From positions 80,609-144,608 of the forward strand of contig NZ_QKYU01000015.1 in assembly GCF_003253705.1 (NCBI RefSeq): a stretch of 64,000 nt of DNA, given 5' to 3'. Positions 25,613-35,163 of the stretch are shown piece by piece. The DNA is from Humitalea rosea (GTDB taxonomy: Bacteria; Pseudomonadota; Alphaproteobacteria; Acetobacterales; Acetobacteraceae). Position 1 is the stretch's first letter. Each line of letters opens with the position of its first letter. Made by a program: the position numbers and the translations under genes. The notes under the pieces were generated by a model, which had not been told where the DNA came from, did not search any database, and was given only the letters and a program-made list of their open reading frames with translations.

Positions 25613-26442
25613 TCCTGGCGCAGCCTCGGGTCGGTGGCATCGCGCAACCCGTCGCCCACCATGTTCAGCCCGAGCACCAGCAGCAGGATCGCGAGCCCGG
25701 GCAGGATCGCGAGCCAGGGCGCATCGAGGATGTTCTCGAACCCGTCCCGCGTCATGCCGCCCCAGGTCGCGGTCGGCGGTTTCACGCCAAGGCCGATGAA
25801 GGACAATGACGCCTCGACGCGCACCGCCGTCGCCATCCACAGGCTGGCCATCACCATCACCTCGGACATGATGTTGGGCAGGATGTGGCGGAACAGGATG
25901 CGCGGATGCGAGAAGCCGAGCGCCCGCCCGGCCTCGACGAAGGCGCGCTCCTTCAGCGCCATGGTCGGCGCCCGCGCGACGCGGGCAAAGGGCGCGATCG
26001 CGGTCAAGGCGATGGCGACGACAAGGTTGATCAGGTCCGGCCCCAGCAGCGCCACCACGATCAGCCCCAGGATCAGCGAGGGGAAGGACAGCAGCACATC
26101 CATCACCTGCATCACCAGCAGATCGAAGGTGCCGCCGATATAGCCCGCGAGCATCCCGATGGTGCCGCCGATCACCACGGCGACGGCGATGGCGCCGAGC
26201 GAGACGGTCAGCGAAATCCGCGCGCCCCAGAGCAGCCGCGACAGGATGTCCCGCCCGAACTGGTCCGTCCCGAACGGATACGCGCCGCCCGGCGGTTGCA
26301 GGCGGGAGATGATGTCCTGATCGGCGGGATCATAGGGCGCGATCCATGGCGCGAGCACCGCGGCCAGCACGATCGCGAGGCACAGCAGCGCGCCCAGGAA
26401 GGTCATGGGATTGGCCCACACCTTCGCCAGCAGGGCCTTCAT
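25609..26442 (-). CDS. Peptide-type ABC permease (DppC-like, second system)
   Basis: A 277-residue DppC-type permease with about five to six membrane segments. It carries GTDQFGRDILSRLLWGARISLTV, a family signature, and the coupling loop EAGRALGFSHPRILFRHILPNIMSEVMV. ATG 26442 overlaps the permease upstream (ATGA); a longer upstream frame has no support. It pairs with the DppB-like permease. Confidence 0.92.
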   Translation of the reverse strand: MKALLAKVWANPMTFLGALLCLAIVLAAVLAPWIAPYDPADQDIISRLQPPGGAYPFGTDQFGRDILSRLLWGARISLTVSLGAIAVAVVIGGTIGMLAGYIGGTFDLLVMQVMDVLLSFPSLILGLIVVALLGPDLINLVVAIALTAIAPFARVARAPTMALKERAFVEAGRALGFSHPRILFRHILPNIMSEVMVMASLWMATAVRVEASLSFIGLGVKPPTATWGGMTRDGFENILDAPWLAILPGLAILLLVLGLNMVGDGLRDATDPRLRQE

Positions 26443-27380
26443 GCCGCCTTCACCCGCGGATCGATCACGCCATAAAGCAGGTCGGTGATGAGATTCACGA
26501 TGACGATCAGGAAGCAGTAGATCACCAGCAATCCTTGCAGCATCGGGTAGTCGCGCTGGTTCAGCGCGCCCACGATGATCTTGCCGAGCCCGGGCCGGTT
26601 GAAGACGATCTCGGTCAGCACGCTGTTGCCGAGCAGGATGCCGACATAAAGCCCGACCACGGTGACGATGGGCAGGGCCGCATTGCGCAGGCCATGCACC
26701 CAGACCACGCGGCGCCGGGGCACGCCCTTGGCCCGCGCGGTCCGCATGTAATCCTCGCCGAGCGACTGCAACATCGCGCTGCGGGTGACGCGGGTGATGT
26801 AGGCAGCCATCAGCAGCCCCAGCGTCATCGCCGGCAGCACAAGCTTGTGCAGCCGGTCGAGCGGATCGTTGAGATCCGCCGAGCCGATGACCGGGAACAA
26901 TCGCCAATGCAGCCCGAAGGCCAGCAGAAGAAAGACCCCCGAGACGAAGACCGGAAACGACAGACCGATCAGCGACAGCAGCCGCGCCATCACATCGATG
27001 ACGCCATTGCGGTTGAGCGCCGCCCAGATGCCGACCGGCACCCCGATCGCCACCCCGATCACCATCGAGGCGAGCGTCAGATCCACGGTATGCGGCAGCA
27101 CCGCCCGGACCTCGGACAGGATGGGCCGGTTGGTGACGAGGCTGTTGCCGAAATCACCCTGCAAGGCGCTGCCCAGGAAGTCGAAATACTGCACCAGCAA
27201 GGGCCGATCGAGCCCCAGCCGCTCCCGCACCGCCGCCGTGGCTTCCGGCGTCGCCTGGTCGCCCAGGATGACGAGGGCAGGATCGCCCGGAACGACCCGG
27301 ACGATCACGAAGACCAGCGTCAATACCGCCAACAAGGTCGGTATCGCCGCCAGCAGCCGCCTGAGGACGAAGCCCAGCAT
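26439..27380 (-). CDS. Peptide-type ABC permease (DppB-like, second system)
   Basis: A 313-residue DppB-type permease: one N-terminal membrane segment, the periplasmic VVPGDPALVILGDQATPEA stretch and five further helices. The coupling loop DYMRTARAKGVPRRRVVWVHGLRNAALP is conserved. ATG 27380 lies 17 bases downstream of the binding-protein stop. Order in the operon is ATPase D, binding protein, B, C, ATPase F, which is unusual only in having the D ATPase first. Confidence 0.92.
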   Translation of the reverse strand: MLGFVLRRLLAAIPTLLAVLTLVFVIVRVVPGDPALVILGDQATPEATAAVRERLGLDRPLLVQYFDFLGSALQGDFGNSLVTNRPILSEVRAVLPHTVDLTLASMVIGVAIGVPVGIWAALNRNGVIDVMARLLSLIGLSFPVFVSGVFLLLAFGLHWRLFPVIGSADLNDPLDRLHKLVLPAMTLGLLMAAYITRVTRSAMLQSLGEDYMRTARAKGVPRRRVVWVHGLRNAALPIVTVVGLYVGILLGNSVLTEIVFNRPGLGKIIVGALNQRDYPMLQGLLVIYCFLIVIVNLITDLLYGVIDPRVKAA

Positions 27381-27397
27381 GGATCAGCCCAGTCCGC

Positions 27398-28951
27398 TCA
27401 ACGAAGCCGCGTCTTCTCGGTGATGAGCGGGCCGAGGCTCATCGAGCCGTTCAGCTCATAGCCGTAGTCCACGTTGTTGCGGCGCCCGAAGACCAGCAGG
27501 GTCTCGATCACCGGCACCGCGCAGACCTCGCGCACGATGATGCGCTGCGCCTCGGCCCAGAGGCGGCGCTGTTCGACGAGGTCGGTCGCGACGCGCGCGC
27601 CGTCGATCTGCGCATCGGCCTTGTCGCAATGGCTGAAGTTCGTCACCGCGGTCGGCGTCTGCACGATGCTGCGGCTGTGGAAGAACTGCGTCAGGAAGAT
27701 GTCGGCGACCGGGAAGCGCGCCGCCGAGTAATAGACCATCGGCGACAGATCCTGGCGGATCTGCTGGTGGAAGGTCGCGTGCTCGACGATGTTCAGGTCC
27801 AGCGTGATGCCGGCGCGGCGCAGCTGCTGCTGCAGCACCTGCATACCCGACAGCATTTCCGGCAGCTGCGTGTGGATCACGCGGATGGTGAGGCCGTTGG
27901 GATAGCCGGCCTCGGCCAGCAGGGCCTTGGCGCGGTTGATGTCATGCGGCAGCAGGCCGGGATCGTTGATGAAGCCGAGGTAGCCGCGCGGCACCACGCT
28001 CTGGCCTTCGCGGCTGACGTCGGCCCCGCGCCAACGCACGAATTCCGCCCGGTTCACCGCATGGGCCAGCGCCTGGCGCACGCGGATGTCGTTGAACGGC
28101 GGGCGCGTGATGTTCAGGCTGAGCTCGGTCAGCTCGCCCGGCTCGAACACATCGACGGTGACGTTCGGAAGCTGGCGGGTGCGGTTGACCCAGGTCTGGT
28201 CGGCACGGCCATAGTTCACATCGAGCTCACCGGCCTGGAAGGCCAGATCGCGCGAGGCGTCGGAGGGGATGAAGCGGTAGCTGATGCCCCCGAGCAGCGG
28301 CTTGCCGCGGAAGTAGCCCTCGTGTGCCACGAGTTCCGCGCTCTGGTTCGGCGTGACGTGGTCGAGCATGAACGGCCCGGTCCCGATCGGGCTGCGCACG
28401 AAGCCCGCACCGCGTTCCTCGACCGCGCGCCTGGAGACGATGTAGCCGCCGGCGTAGTTGGTGAGGATGCCGAGCAGGCTCGGCACCGGGTTGCGCAGCT
28501 TGATGCGCACGGTCATCGGATCGACCGCCTCGATGGTCTCGAAGGCCGCGAAATCGGCGGCGAAGGCGCTGGTCGCCGCGGTCGAGGATTTCTTCAGGCT
28601 GAACACCACGTCATCGGCAGTGACCATGCCGTAGTTGCCGTGGAAGGCGACATTGGGGCGGAGGTGGAAGGTCCAGGTCAGCCCGTCGTCGCTGCGCTCC
28701 CAGCTCTGGGCCAGATCGGGTTCGATCTCGGCCGGATCGATCGAGCCGGGCTTGAAGCGCACCAGCCCGTTGAACATCCAGGCGACCACGACGCGGTCGA
28801 TGGTCGAGACGGCGAAATGCGGGTCCAGCCGCCCCACATCCTGCGCCGCCATGCCGACCCGTAGGATCGGCAGCGGCTGCGCGAAAACCGGCGTCGAGAA
28901 CGCCAGAGCAGCGGCCAGGATGGCCGCCTTGAAACCGAACCGTCGTATCAT
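27398..28951 (-). CDS. Peptide-type ABC substrate-binding protein (second system)
   Basis: A 517-residue SBP family 5 protein. The signal peptide MIRRFGFKAAILAAALAFST ends around residue 24-25 (VFA/QPL). Family motifs include RSDDGLTWTFHLRPNVAFHGN and the ADDVVFSLKKS strand. GGGAG precedes ATG 28951. A hairpin and T-run (28970-28996) lies just upstream, between this gene and the ATPase D gene, and may separate its expression. Cargo is unknown. Confidence 0.92.
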   Translation of the reverse strand: MIRRFGFKAAILAAALAFSTPVFAQPLPILRVGMAAQDVGRLDPHFAVSTIDRVVVAWMFNGLVRFKPGSIDPAEIEPDLAQSWERSDDGLTWTFHLRPNVAFHGNYGMVTADDVVFSLKKSSTAATSAFAADFAAFETIEAVDPMTVRIKLRNPVPSLLGILTNYAGGYIVSRRAVEERGAGFVRSPIGTGPFMLDHVTPNQSAELVAHEGYFRGKPLLGGISYRFIPSDASRDLAFQAGELDVNYGRADQTWVNRTRQLPNVTVDVFEPGELTELSLNITRPPFNDIRVRQALAHAVNRAEFVRWRGADVSREGQSVVPRGYLGFINDPGLLPHDINRAKALLAEAGYPNGLTIRVIHTQLPEMLSGMQVLQQQLRRAGITLDLNIVEHATFHQQIRQDLSPMVYYSAARFPVADIFLTQFFHSRSIVQTPTAVTNFSHCDKADAQIDGARVATDLVEQRRLWAEAQRIIVREVCAVPVIETLLVFGRRNNVDYGYELNGSMSLGPLITEKTRLR

Positions 28952-28969
28952 CGTTCTGCACTCCCAAAA

Positions 28970-28996
28970 ATTTGCGCGCCGGCCGCCGTGGCGGCC
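28970..28996 (-). terminator. Hairpin and T-run between ATPase and binding-protein genes
   Basis: GGCCGCC/GGCGGCC (28981-28987 with 28990-28996) forms a 7-bp stem with a 2-base loop. On the minus strand it is followed ten bases later by a TTTTT run (about 28966-28970). It lies between the upstream ATPase D stop (29015) and the binding-protein start (28951). It may attenuate or protect the operon mRNA, which would help give the binding protein its usual high level. Confidence 0.4.
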
Positions 28997-29014
28997 AAGC
29001 TCCGAATCCGAAAT

Positions 29015-30001
<987 letters not shown>

Positions 30002-30058
30002 CGCGGCGGAGCCTGACGGCTCGTCCACGGCCTGTCCACAATTACCACCCGTGTTGCG

Positions 30059-30101
30059 CTGCGGGATACGGCAGCCGCGCACCGGAGTGGCCATCCCGCA
30101 G
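30059..30101. promoter_or_regulatory. Inverted repeat in divergent intergenic region
   Basis: Nine-base arms CTGCGGGAT (30059-30067) and ATCCCGCAG (30093-30101) are separated by 25 bases, in the 215-base gap between the ATPase gene (minus) and the flavoprotein gene (plus). It could be an operator or a cruciform-forming site for both operons. No regulator is nearby and no promoter is clear. Confidence 0.3.
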
Positions 30102-30216
30102 TCACCTTGCGCGGCATCCGCCCGATCGAGGGCGAAACCCCGCCGGTTCGCGCCGTGACTCCCCCGCCCCCCGAGGCTTAGACAAGAGGTCAGCGCGACG
30201 CTTCAGGAGATCCGGC

Positions 30217-31644
30217 TTGTCCCTACCCGCCCTTGAGGCCCAGTTGCGGCAGGACCTCGTCGCGTTGAACCAACCCGCCGCGAATTGGGTGCCGCCGCGC
30301 GGCGCCGAAATCACCGATGCGCTCATCATCGGCGGCGGGATGCTGGGGCTGACCGCGAGCCTCGCCCTCACCCGCCTCGGCATCCGCCACCATCGCGTGC
30401 TGGATGCGGCCCCGGCCGGGCAGGAGGGCCCCTGGATCACCTATGCCCGCATGCTCACCTTGCGCTCGCCGAAGCATCTGGTCGGCCCGGCGCAGGACCT
30501 GCCGAGCCTGACCTTCCGCGCCTGGTACACCGCCCAGCATGGCGAGGCGGGGTGGGACGCGCTCGGCAAGATCCCGCGCGGGATGTGGATGGACTACCTC
30601 GTCTGGTTCCGCCGCGTGCTCGATCTGCCGGTGACGAACGGCATCGCGATGCGCGGCATCCGCCCCGGCCCGGATGGGCTGATCGCGGTCGAGACGGATA
30701 CCGAGGGCAGGCTGCTCACCCGCCGCCTCGTGCTGGCCACCGGGCGGGACGGGCTCGGCGGGCCGCGCATTCCCGATTGGGTGCCGCAGCCCCGCGGCCC
30801 GCGCATCCGCCACAGCGCCGAGACGGTGGAGTTCGCCGCATTGGCCGGCAAGCGTGTGGCGGTGATCGGCGCCAGCGCCTCGGCCGTGGACAATGCCGCG
30901 ACCGCGCTGGAGCAGGGCGCGGCCGAGGTCCACATGCTGGTCCGCCGCCCTGCCCTGCCGGTGCTGAACCGCTTCAAATCCATGGTCCATGCCGGCTACA
31001 CCCACGGGCTGCCGGGGCTCGACGACGCGACGCGGCTGGAGATCCTGCGCGCCGCCGGCGAGGGCGCGGTGGCACCCCCCCGCGAATCCCTGCTGCGCCT
31101 CGCGCGCCAGCCCGGCTTCCGGCTGCATCTGGCAACCCCGGTGCTGGCGGCAACGGAGGATGCGGAGGGCGTGACCCTGCGCCTGCCCGGCGAAACCCTG
31201 CGGGTCGCCATGCTGATCCTCGGCACCGGCTTCGCCGTGGATCTCGCGTTGCGGCCGGAACTGGCGGGGATCGCGGGGCTGGTGCGGCGCTGGGGCGATG
31301 TGCGGGCGGGCGATCTCGGCGAATTCGCGGCCTATCCCTATCTCGGCCACGGCTTCGAATTCGAACCGCGCGCGCCCGGCACGGCGCCCTGGCTCGCGCA
31401 TGTCCATGCCTTCAGCATCGGCGCCATCGCGAGCCTCGGGCTGATCAGCGGCGACATCCCCGCGGTCGGGGACGGCGCGCGGCGGCTGGCGGAGGCGATG
31501 GCGGCCTCGCTGTTCCAGGAGGATGCGGCCCAGCACCTCGCGGCCCTGCGCGCCTATGCCGATCCTGAACTGCTGGGCGACGAGGTGCCGGCCGAAGCGC
31601 TCGCCTATTCGGCCGCGGCCATGAAGTCCCGCACCGCCGGGTAG
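30217..31644 (+). CDS. FAD-dependent oxidoreductase, flavin-monooxygenase-like
   Basis: A 475-residue flavoprotein with two Rossmann motifs: DALIIGGGMLGL near residues 30-41 for FAD and VAVIGASASAVDNAATALE near residue 215 for NAD(P)H. This two-motif pattern fits flavin monooxygenase or amine-oxidising enzymes; the substrate is unknown. The start is a TTG at 30217 with AGGAGA about 8 bases upstream; further upstream sequence is not in-frame with a better start. Its 3' end overlaps the convergent phaZ gene by 40 bases (31605-31644). It is transcribed alone from the divergent promoter region. Confidence 0.8.
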   Translation: MSLPALEAQLRQDLVALNQPAANWVPPRGAEITDALIIGGGMLGLTASLALTRLGIRHHRVLDAAPAGQEGPWITYARMLTLRSPKHLVGPAQDLPSLTFRAWYTAQHGEAGWDALGKIPRGMWMDYLVWFRRVLDLPVTNGIAMRGIRPGPDGLIAVETDTEGRLLTRRLVLATGRDGLGGPRIPDWVPQPRGPRIRHSAETVEFAALAGKRVAVIGASASAVDNAATALEQGAAEVHMLVRRPALPVLNRFKSMVHAGYTHGLPGLDDATRLEILRAAGEGAVAPPRESLLRLARQPGFRLHLATPVLAATEDAEGVTLRLPGETLRVAMLILGTGFAVDLALRPELAGIAGLVRRWGDVRAGDLGEFAAYPYLGHGFEFEPRAPGTAPWLAHVHAFSIGAIASLGLISGDIPAVGDGARRLAEAMAASLFQEDAAQHLAALRAYADPELLGDEVPAEALAYSAAAMKSRTAG

Positions 31645-32819
31645 ATCTGGCTGTTCCAGCGGCGGCCGGCGAAGACGCCGTAATGCCCGACGCCCATCTG
31701 CAAATGATGGTGCTTCCGCTTGGCCGGCAAAGCGGTGCAGAGGTCGAGCGCGGCACTGGTCTGGCCGATGGCGCAGATGTCGTCGCGCTCGCCTTCGACC
31801 GTCATCATCGCGGTGCGGCGGATCTCGCCCGGGCGCACCAGGCGGTCGCGCCACATCATGCGGCCCTCGGGCAGGTCGTGGTCCTGGAACACGCGCTGCA
31901 CGGTTTCCAGGAAGAACTCCGCCGGCAGGTCCATCACCGCCAGATATTCGTCGTAGAATTTGCGGTGCGCCGCGGCCTCATCGGCGTTGCCGTCCACCAG
32001 ATGCCGGAACTGGTCACGATGGGCGTTGATGTGGCGGTCGGGGTTCATCGACAGGAAGGCGGTCAACTGCGTCGTGCCGGGATAGACCCGCCGCCCGCCG
32101 CCCGGCAGGCGCCAGGGCACGGTCGAGATCAGATGCCGCTCGAACCAGGACATCGGCTTGGACTGCGCCAGCACATTCACCTGGGTCGGGCTGATGCGGG
32201 TGTCGATCGGGCCTGCCATCAGCACGGCGCTCAGCGGCGTCGCGGGATTGTCCTCCTCGCCCATCAGCGCGCAGGCGGCCAGCACCGCCACCGCCGGCTG
32301 GCAGACGGCCAGCACATGCGAACCGGGCCCCATCTCCTCCAGGAAGCGGATGATATGGGCGGTGTATTCATCGAAGCCGAAACGACCGTCCTTGGGGTCG
32401 ATGTCGCGGGCGTTGTGCCAATCGGTGACGTAGACGTCGTGGTCCACCAGCGTGGTCCGCACCGTCTCGCGCAGAAGTGTGGCGAAATGGCCGGACATCG
32501 GGGCGGCGATCAGCACCTTGGACTGCCCCGGCACCGTGTCCTTGGCGAAATGCAGCAGCGTGCCGAAGGGCGTCGCATAGGCCGCCTCCTCCCGCACCGG
32601 CACCCTCTCGCCGCCGATCTCGACCTCGAAAATGCCGAAGGGCGGGCGCGCATGGCTCGCCGCCATGCGGCCGAACAGGTCGAGGGCGGCGGCCGTCCGC
32701 CGCAAGGCCCAGGTTTCAGGTCGTCCGGAGTCCCAGGAGGTCAGCATATCCGCGGTGCTGCGCGCCATGGTCCGGAAAGGGGCGATGAAGTCGGCCTGAG
32801 CCTGATACAGGGAATACAT
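31605..32819 (-). CDS. phaZ: Intracellular PHA depolymerase PhaZ
   Basis: A 404-residue member of the PhaZ1 (short-chain, native-granule) family, opening MYSLYQAQADFIAPFR as in Cupriavidus-type depolymerases. The nucleophile is Cys in the lipase-box-like VCQPAV (Cys replaces the usual Ser, as known for this family). Catalytic Asp and His are expected near ERDDICA and GVGHYGVF. It degrades stored polyhydroxybutyrate in the cytoplasm. Its stop lies inside the 3' end of the flavoprotein gene (40-base convergent overlap). The start at ATG 32819 is followed by an unbroken conserved N-terminus. Confidence 0.95.
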   Translation of the reverse strand: MYSLYQAQADFIAPFRTMARSTADMLTSWDSGRPETWALRRTAAALDLFGRMAASHARPPFGIFEVEIGGERVPVREEAAYATPFGTLLHFAKDTVPGQSKVLIAAPMSGHFATLLRETVRTTLVDHDVYVTDWHNARDIDPKDGRFGFDEYTAHIIRFLEEMGPGSHVLAVCQPAVAVLAACALMGEEDNPATPLSAVLMAGPIDTRISPTQVNVLAQSKPMSWFERHLISTVPWRLPGGGRRVYPGTTQLTAFLSMNPDRHINAHRDQFRHLVDGNADEAAAHRKFYDEYLAVMDLPAEFFLETVQRVFQDHDLPEGRMMWRDRLVRPGEIRRTAMMTVEGERDDICAIGQTSAALDLCTALPAKRKHHHLQMGVGHYGVFAGRRWNSQIYPAVRDFMAAAE

Positions 32820-32852
32820 GGCGCGGACCCTCGCGCCGCTTGATTGATGTCG

Positions 32853-33824
32853 TCAAGCGGTTCCTTGGACGGCCTGCGGCGGTTCCAGCCGCGCGAGCCG
32901 CACCGCGGTCTGCCCCGCCGTGACCCGCGGCGAGGGCATCACCAGCAGGCAATCATCATGCGGGGTGCGGATTTCCTCCTCCCCATCCAGCGCGATCAAG
33001 GTGTTGCGCCGCGGCACCACATCCCCCCCGCGCACCGGGCCGAGGAAGGCGAAGCTGTCGCTCGCCGCCGTGATCGTGCGGGTGACGGAGGCGAAGCGCG
33101 GCAGGGTCAGCACCGGGTCGGGCGGCAGCAGGGCCTCCTCCACCACCCCGGACAGGCGCAGGAATCGCGCGGTGGCGGCGGTCAGCGTGGCGATGGTCTC
33201 GGCGGCCCAATGCGGCCCGCCCTCCACCAGCACCGCCGCCGCCGGGTCCTCGGCGCGGCCGAAGCGGCCGTAATCCAGCAGGCGCTTGCCCGCGGCATGC
33301 CCGGAATCGGTGACGACCAGGGGCGGCACCCCGATGGCGCGGGCCAACTCCCGCCCCTTGGCCGTCGCCCCGGCCAGGATCAGCGGCTCGGAGGGCCAGA
33401 GCATGGAATGCAGGTCCAGCAGCAGATCCACGGTATCGAGGAAGGGGCGCAATTCCCGCGCCCGGCGCAGCTCCGCGCTGCGGCGCGGCCCTTCCAGCGT
33501 CTCCAGGTCCCAGACCCGGTTCAGGTCTTCCTCGACGAAGCGGCTGGCGGTCGGGTCCATGGGGTCGAAGCGGCCATAGGCCAGGATATTGCCGAAGATG
33601 AAGGACAGCCGCCCCCGGCGCGGCCGCAGCCCCTGGCGCAGCAGCCGGTCCAGCACGATGGCGCCCGCGATCTCATTGCCATGCATCAGCGCGCAGAGGG
33701 CGACATGCGGCCCCGGCGCCTGCGCCTGGAAGCTGGTGACGCCCGGCAACTCGCTCCCCGCCAGCCAGGCGCGCAGATCGGGGATCGGCACCCGCACGGT
33801 GAGATCGGGGACCCCCCCGCTCAT
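32853..33824 (-). CDS. Succinylglutamate desuccinylase / aspartoacylase family protein
   Basis: A 323-residue zinc-hydrolase-like protein of the AstE/AspA family. Zinc ligands are visible in LCALMHGNE (His, Glu) and LLDLHS, and a Glu in the AVLVEGGPH region may be catalytic. The family removes acyl groups from N-acyl amino acids. ATG 33824 lies one base after the argE stop (TGA C ATG); an in-frame TTG 33836 is less likely. Together with ArgE next to it, an N-acyl-amino-acid processing pair is likely. The exact substrate is unknown. Confidence 0.8.
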   Translation of the reverse strand: MSGGVPDLTVRVPIPDLRAWLAGSELPGVTSFQAQAPGPHVALCALMHGNEIAGAIVLDRLLRQGLRPRRGRLSFIFGNILAYGRFDPMDPTASRFVEEDLNRVWDLETLEGPRRSAELRRARELRPFLDTVDLLLDLHSMLWPSEPLILAGATAKGRELARAIGVPPLVVTDSGHAAGKRLLDYGRFGRAEDPAAAVLVEGGPHWAAETIATLTAATARFLRLSGVVEEALLPPDPVLTLPRFASVTRTITAASDSFAFLGPVRGGDVVPRRNTLIALDGEEEIRTPHDDCLLVMPSPRVTAGQTAVRLARLEPPQAVQGTA

Positions 33825-33825
33825 G

Positions 33826-34986
33826 TCACGCCGCAAGCCGGGTGGTGAGGCGCGCCATCATGTCCATGCAGGCCGAAAGCTGTTCGACCGCGATCCACTC
33901 CTCCGGCTGATGCGCCTGGGCGATGTGGCCGGGGCCGCAGACGATGGCGGGCACGCCGGCCTGCTGGTAGGTCCCGGCCTCGGTGCCATAGGCGGCGCGG
34001 GCGCCGGCGGGCCGGCCCGCGAGCGCCTCGGTCTCCGCGATCAGCCAATGGCCCTCGGGCAGATCCAGCCCGGCGGCGATGCAGCGTTCGGCGAAGGTGA
34101 AGCGGATACTCGGATCGACGGCGCGCAGGCTCGGCAGCACCTCGGCCTCGCAGAAGGCGTTGAGGCGCGCCAGCATCTGCTCCGGCGGATCGGAGGCGAG
34201 CCAGCGCGTCTCGAATACGAAGTCCGCGTGGTCGGGCACGATGTTCAGGATGCTGCCGGCGTGGAAGGTGCCGACATGCACCGATGTATGCGGCGGCGCG
34301 TAATGCGCATCGCGCGCGCCCTCGGCCACCAGCCGGCGGTGTTCGCGTGAGAGCCAGGCCACCGCCTCGGCCGCCGCCTGCAAGGCATTGGCGGTCTCAT
34401 GCGTGCGGGAGGAATGGCCAGTGACGCCGCTGACCGAGGCATTCCAGGTCTTTAACCCCTTGTGGCCCGGCATCGGCGCCATGCCGGTGGGCTCGCCGAC
34501 GATCACCGAGGCGGGCGGTGGCGCGGCCTCGCCCAGGGTCGGCGCGAGCAGCCGCGCGCCGGCGAAGGTCGTCTCCTCGTCGAAGGTGAACAGCAGGTGC
34601 ACCGGCCGTGCCAGGCCGGCCGCGACGAAGCCCGGCACCGCGGCCAGGGCGCAGGCGCAGAACCCCTTCATGTCGGTGGTGCCGCGACCGATCAGTTTTC
34701 CGTCCTCGGCACGCAGGGTGAAGGGATCGGCCAGCCAGGCCTGGCCATCGACCGGCACGCAATCGACGTGTCCGGAAAGGGCCGTGCCGCCTGCGATGCG
34801 CGGGCCGATGATGGCGTGCAGATTGGCCTTGCCGGTGGCGGGATCATGTTGGACGCGCGGCTCCACCCCATAGCCGCGCAGAAACTCCTGCACGAAGCCG
34901 ATCAAGGGCAGGTTGGTCACGCGGCTCGTGGTGTCGAAGCCGACCAAACGGTCCAAGAGGGCGATCGCCGCTGCGGTGTCGGGCAT
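33826..34986 (-). CDS. argE: Acetylornithine deacetylase ArgE
   Basis: A 386-residue M20 family metallohydrolase. It shows the dinuclear zinc motifs SGHVDCVPVDGQAW (His, Asp), GRGTTDMKGF (Asp), DEETTF (Glu-Glu) and a GHIAQAHQPEE His at the C-terminus. This fits ArgE, which deacetylates N-acetylornithine in arginine synthesis; a broader acyl-amino-acid hydrolase role is possible. ATG 34986 has CGGAGAA upstream; the frame stays open far upstream but that part is antisense to the MlrC-like gene. Confidence 0.85.
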   Translation of the reverse strand: MPDTAAAIALLDRLVGFDTTSRVTNLPLIGFVQEFLRGYGVEPRVQHDPATGKANLHAIIGPRIAGGTALSGHVDCVPVDGQAWLADPFTLRAEDGKLIGRGTTDMKGFCACALAAVPGFVAAGLARPVHLLFTFDEETTFAGARLLAPTLGEAAPPPASVIVGEPTGMAPMPGHKGLKTWNASVSGVTGHSSRTHETANALQAAAEAVAWLSREHRRLVAEGARDAHYAPPHTSVHVGTFHAGSILNIVPDHADFVFETRWLASDPPEQMLARLNAFCEAEVLPSLRAVDPSIRFTFAERCIAAGLDLPEGHWLIAETEALAGRPAGARAAYGTEAGTYQQAGVPAIVCGPGHIAQAHQPEEWIAVEQLSACMDMMARLTTRLAA

Positions 34987-35163
34987 TCGTTTCTCCGGTG
35001 GCGTAAATGGTCCTGTAACCTGCCGGGCTGGATCGTGACTCCCGGGCTGAATCTTCGTATCTGCGCGAGGCTGGATCGGGCCGAGGTGGCCCGGACAAGC
35101 AGGGCGCAGGGGCATCCTGCCGGGGGCGCGAGGGCGCGTCCATCCATGGGGAAGCGACTGACC

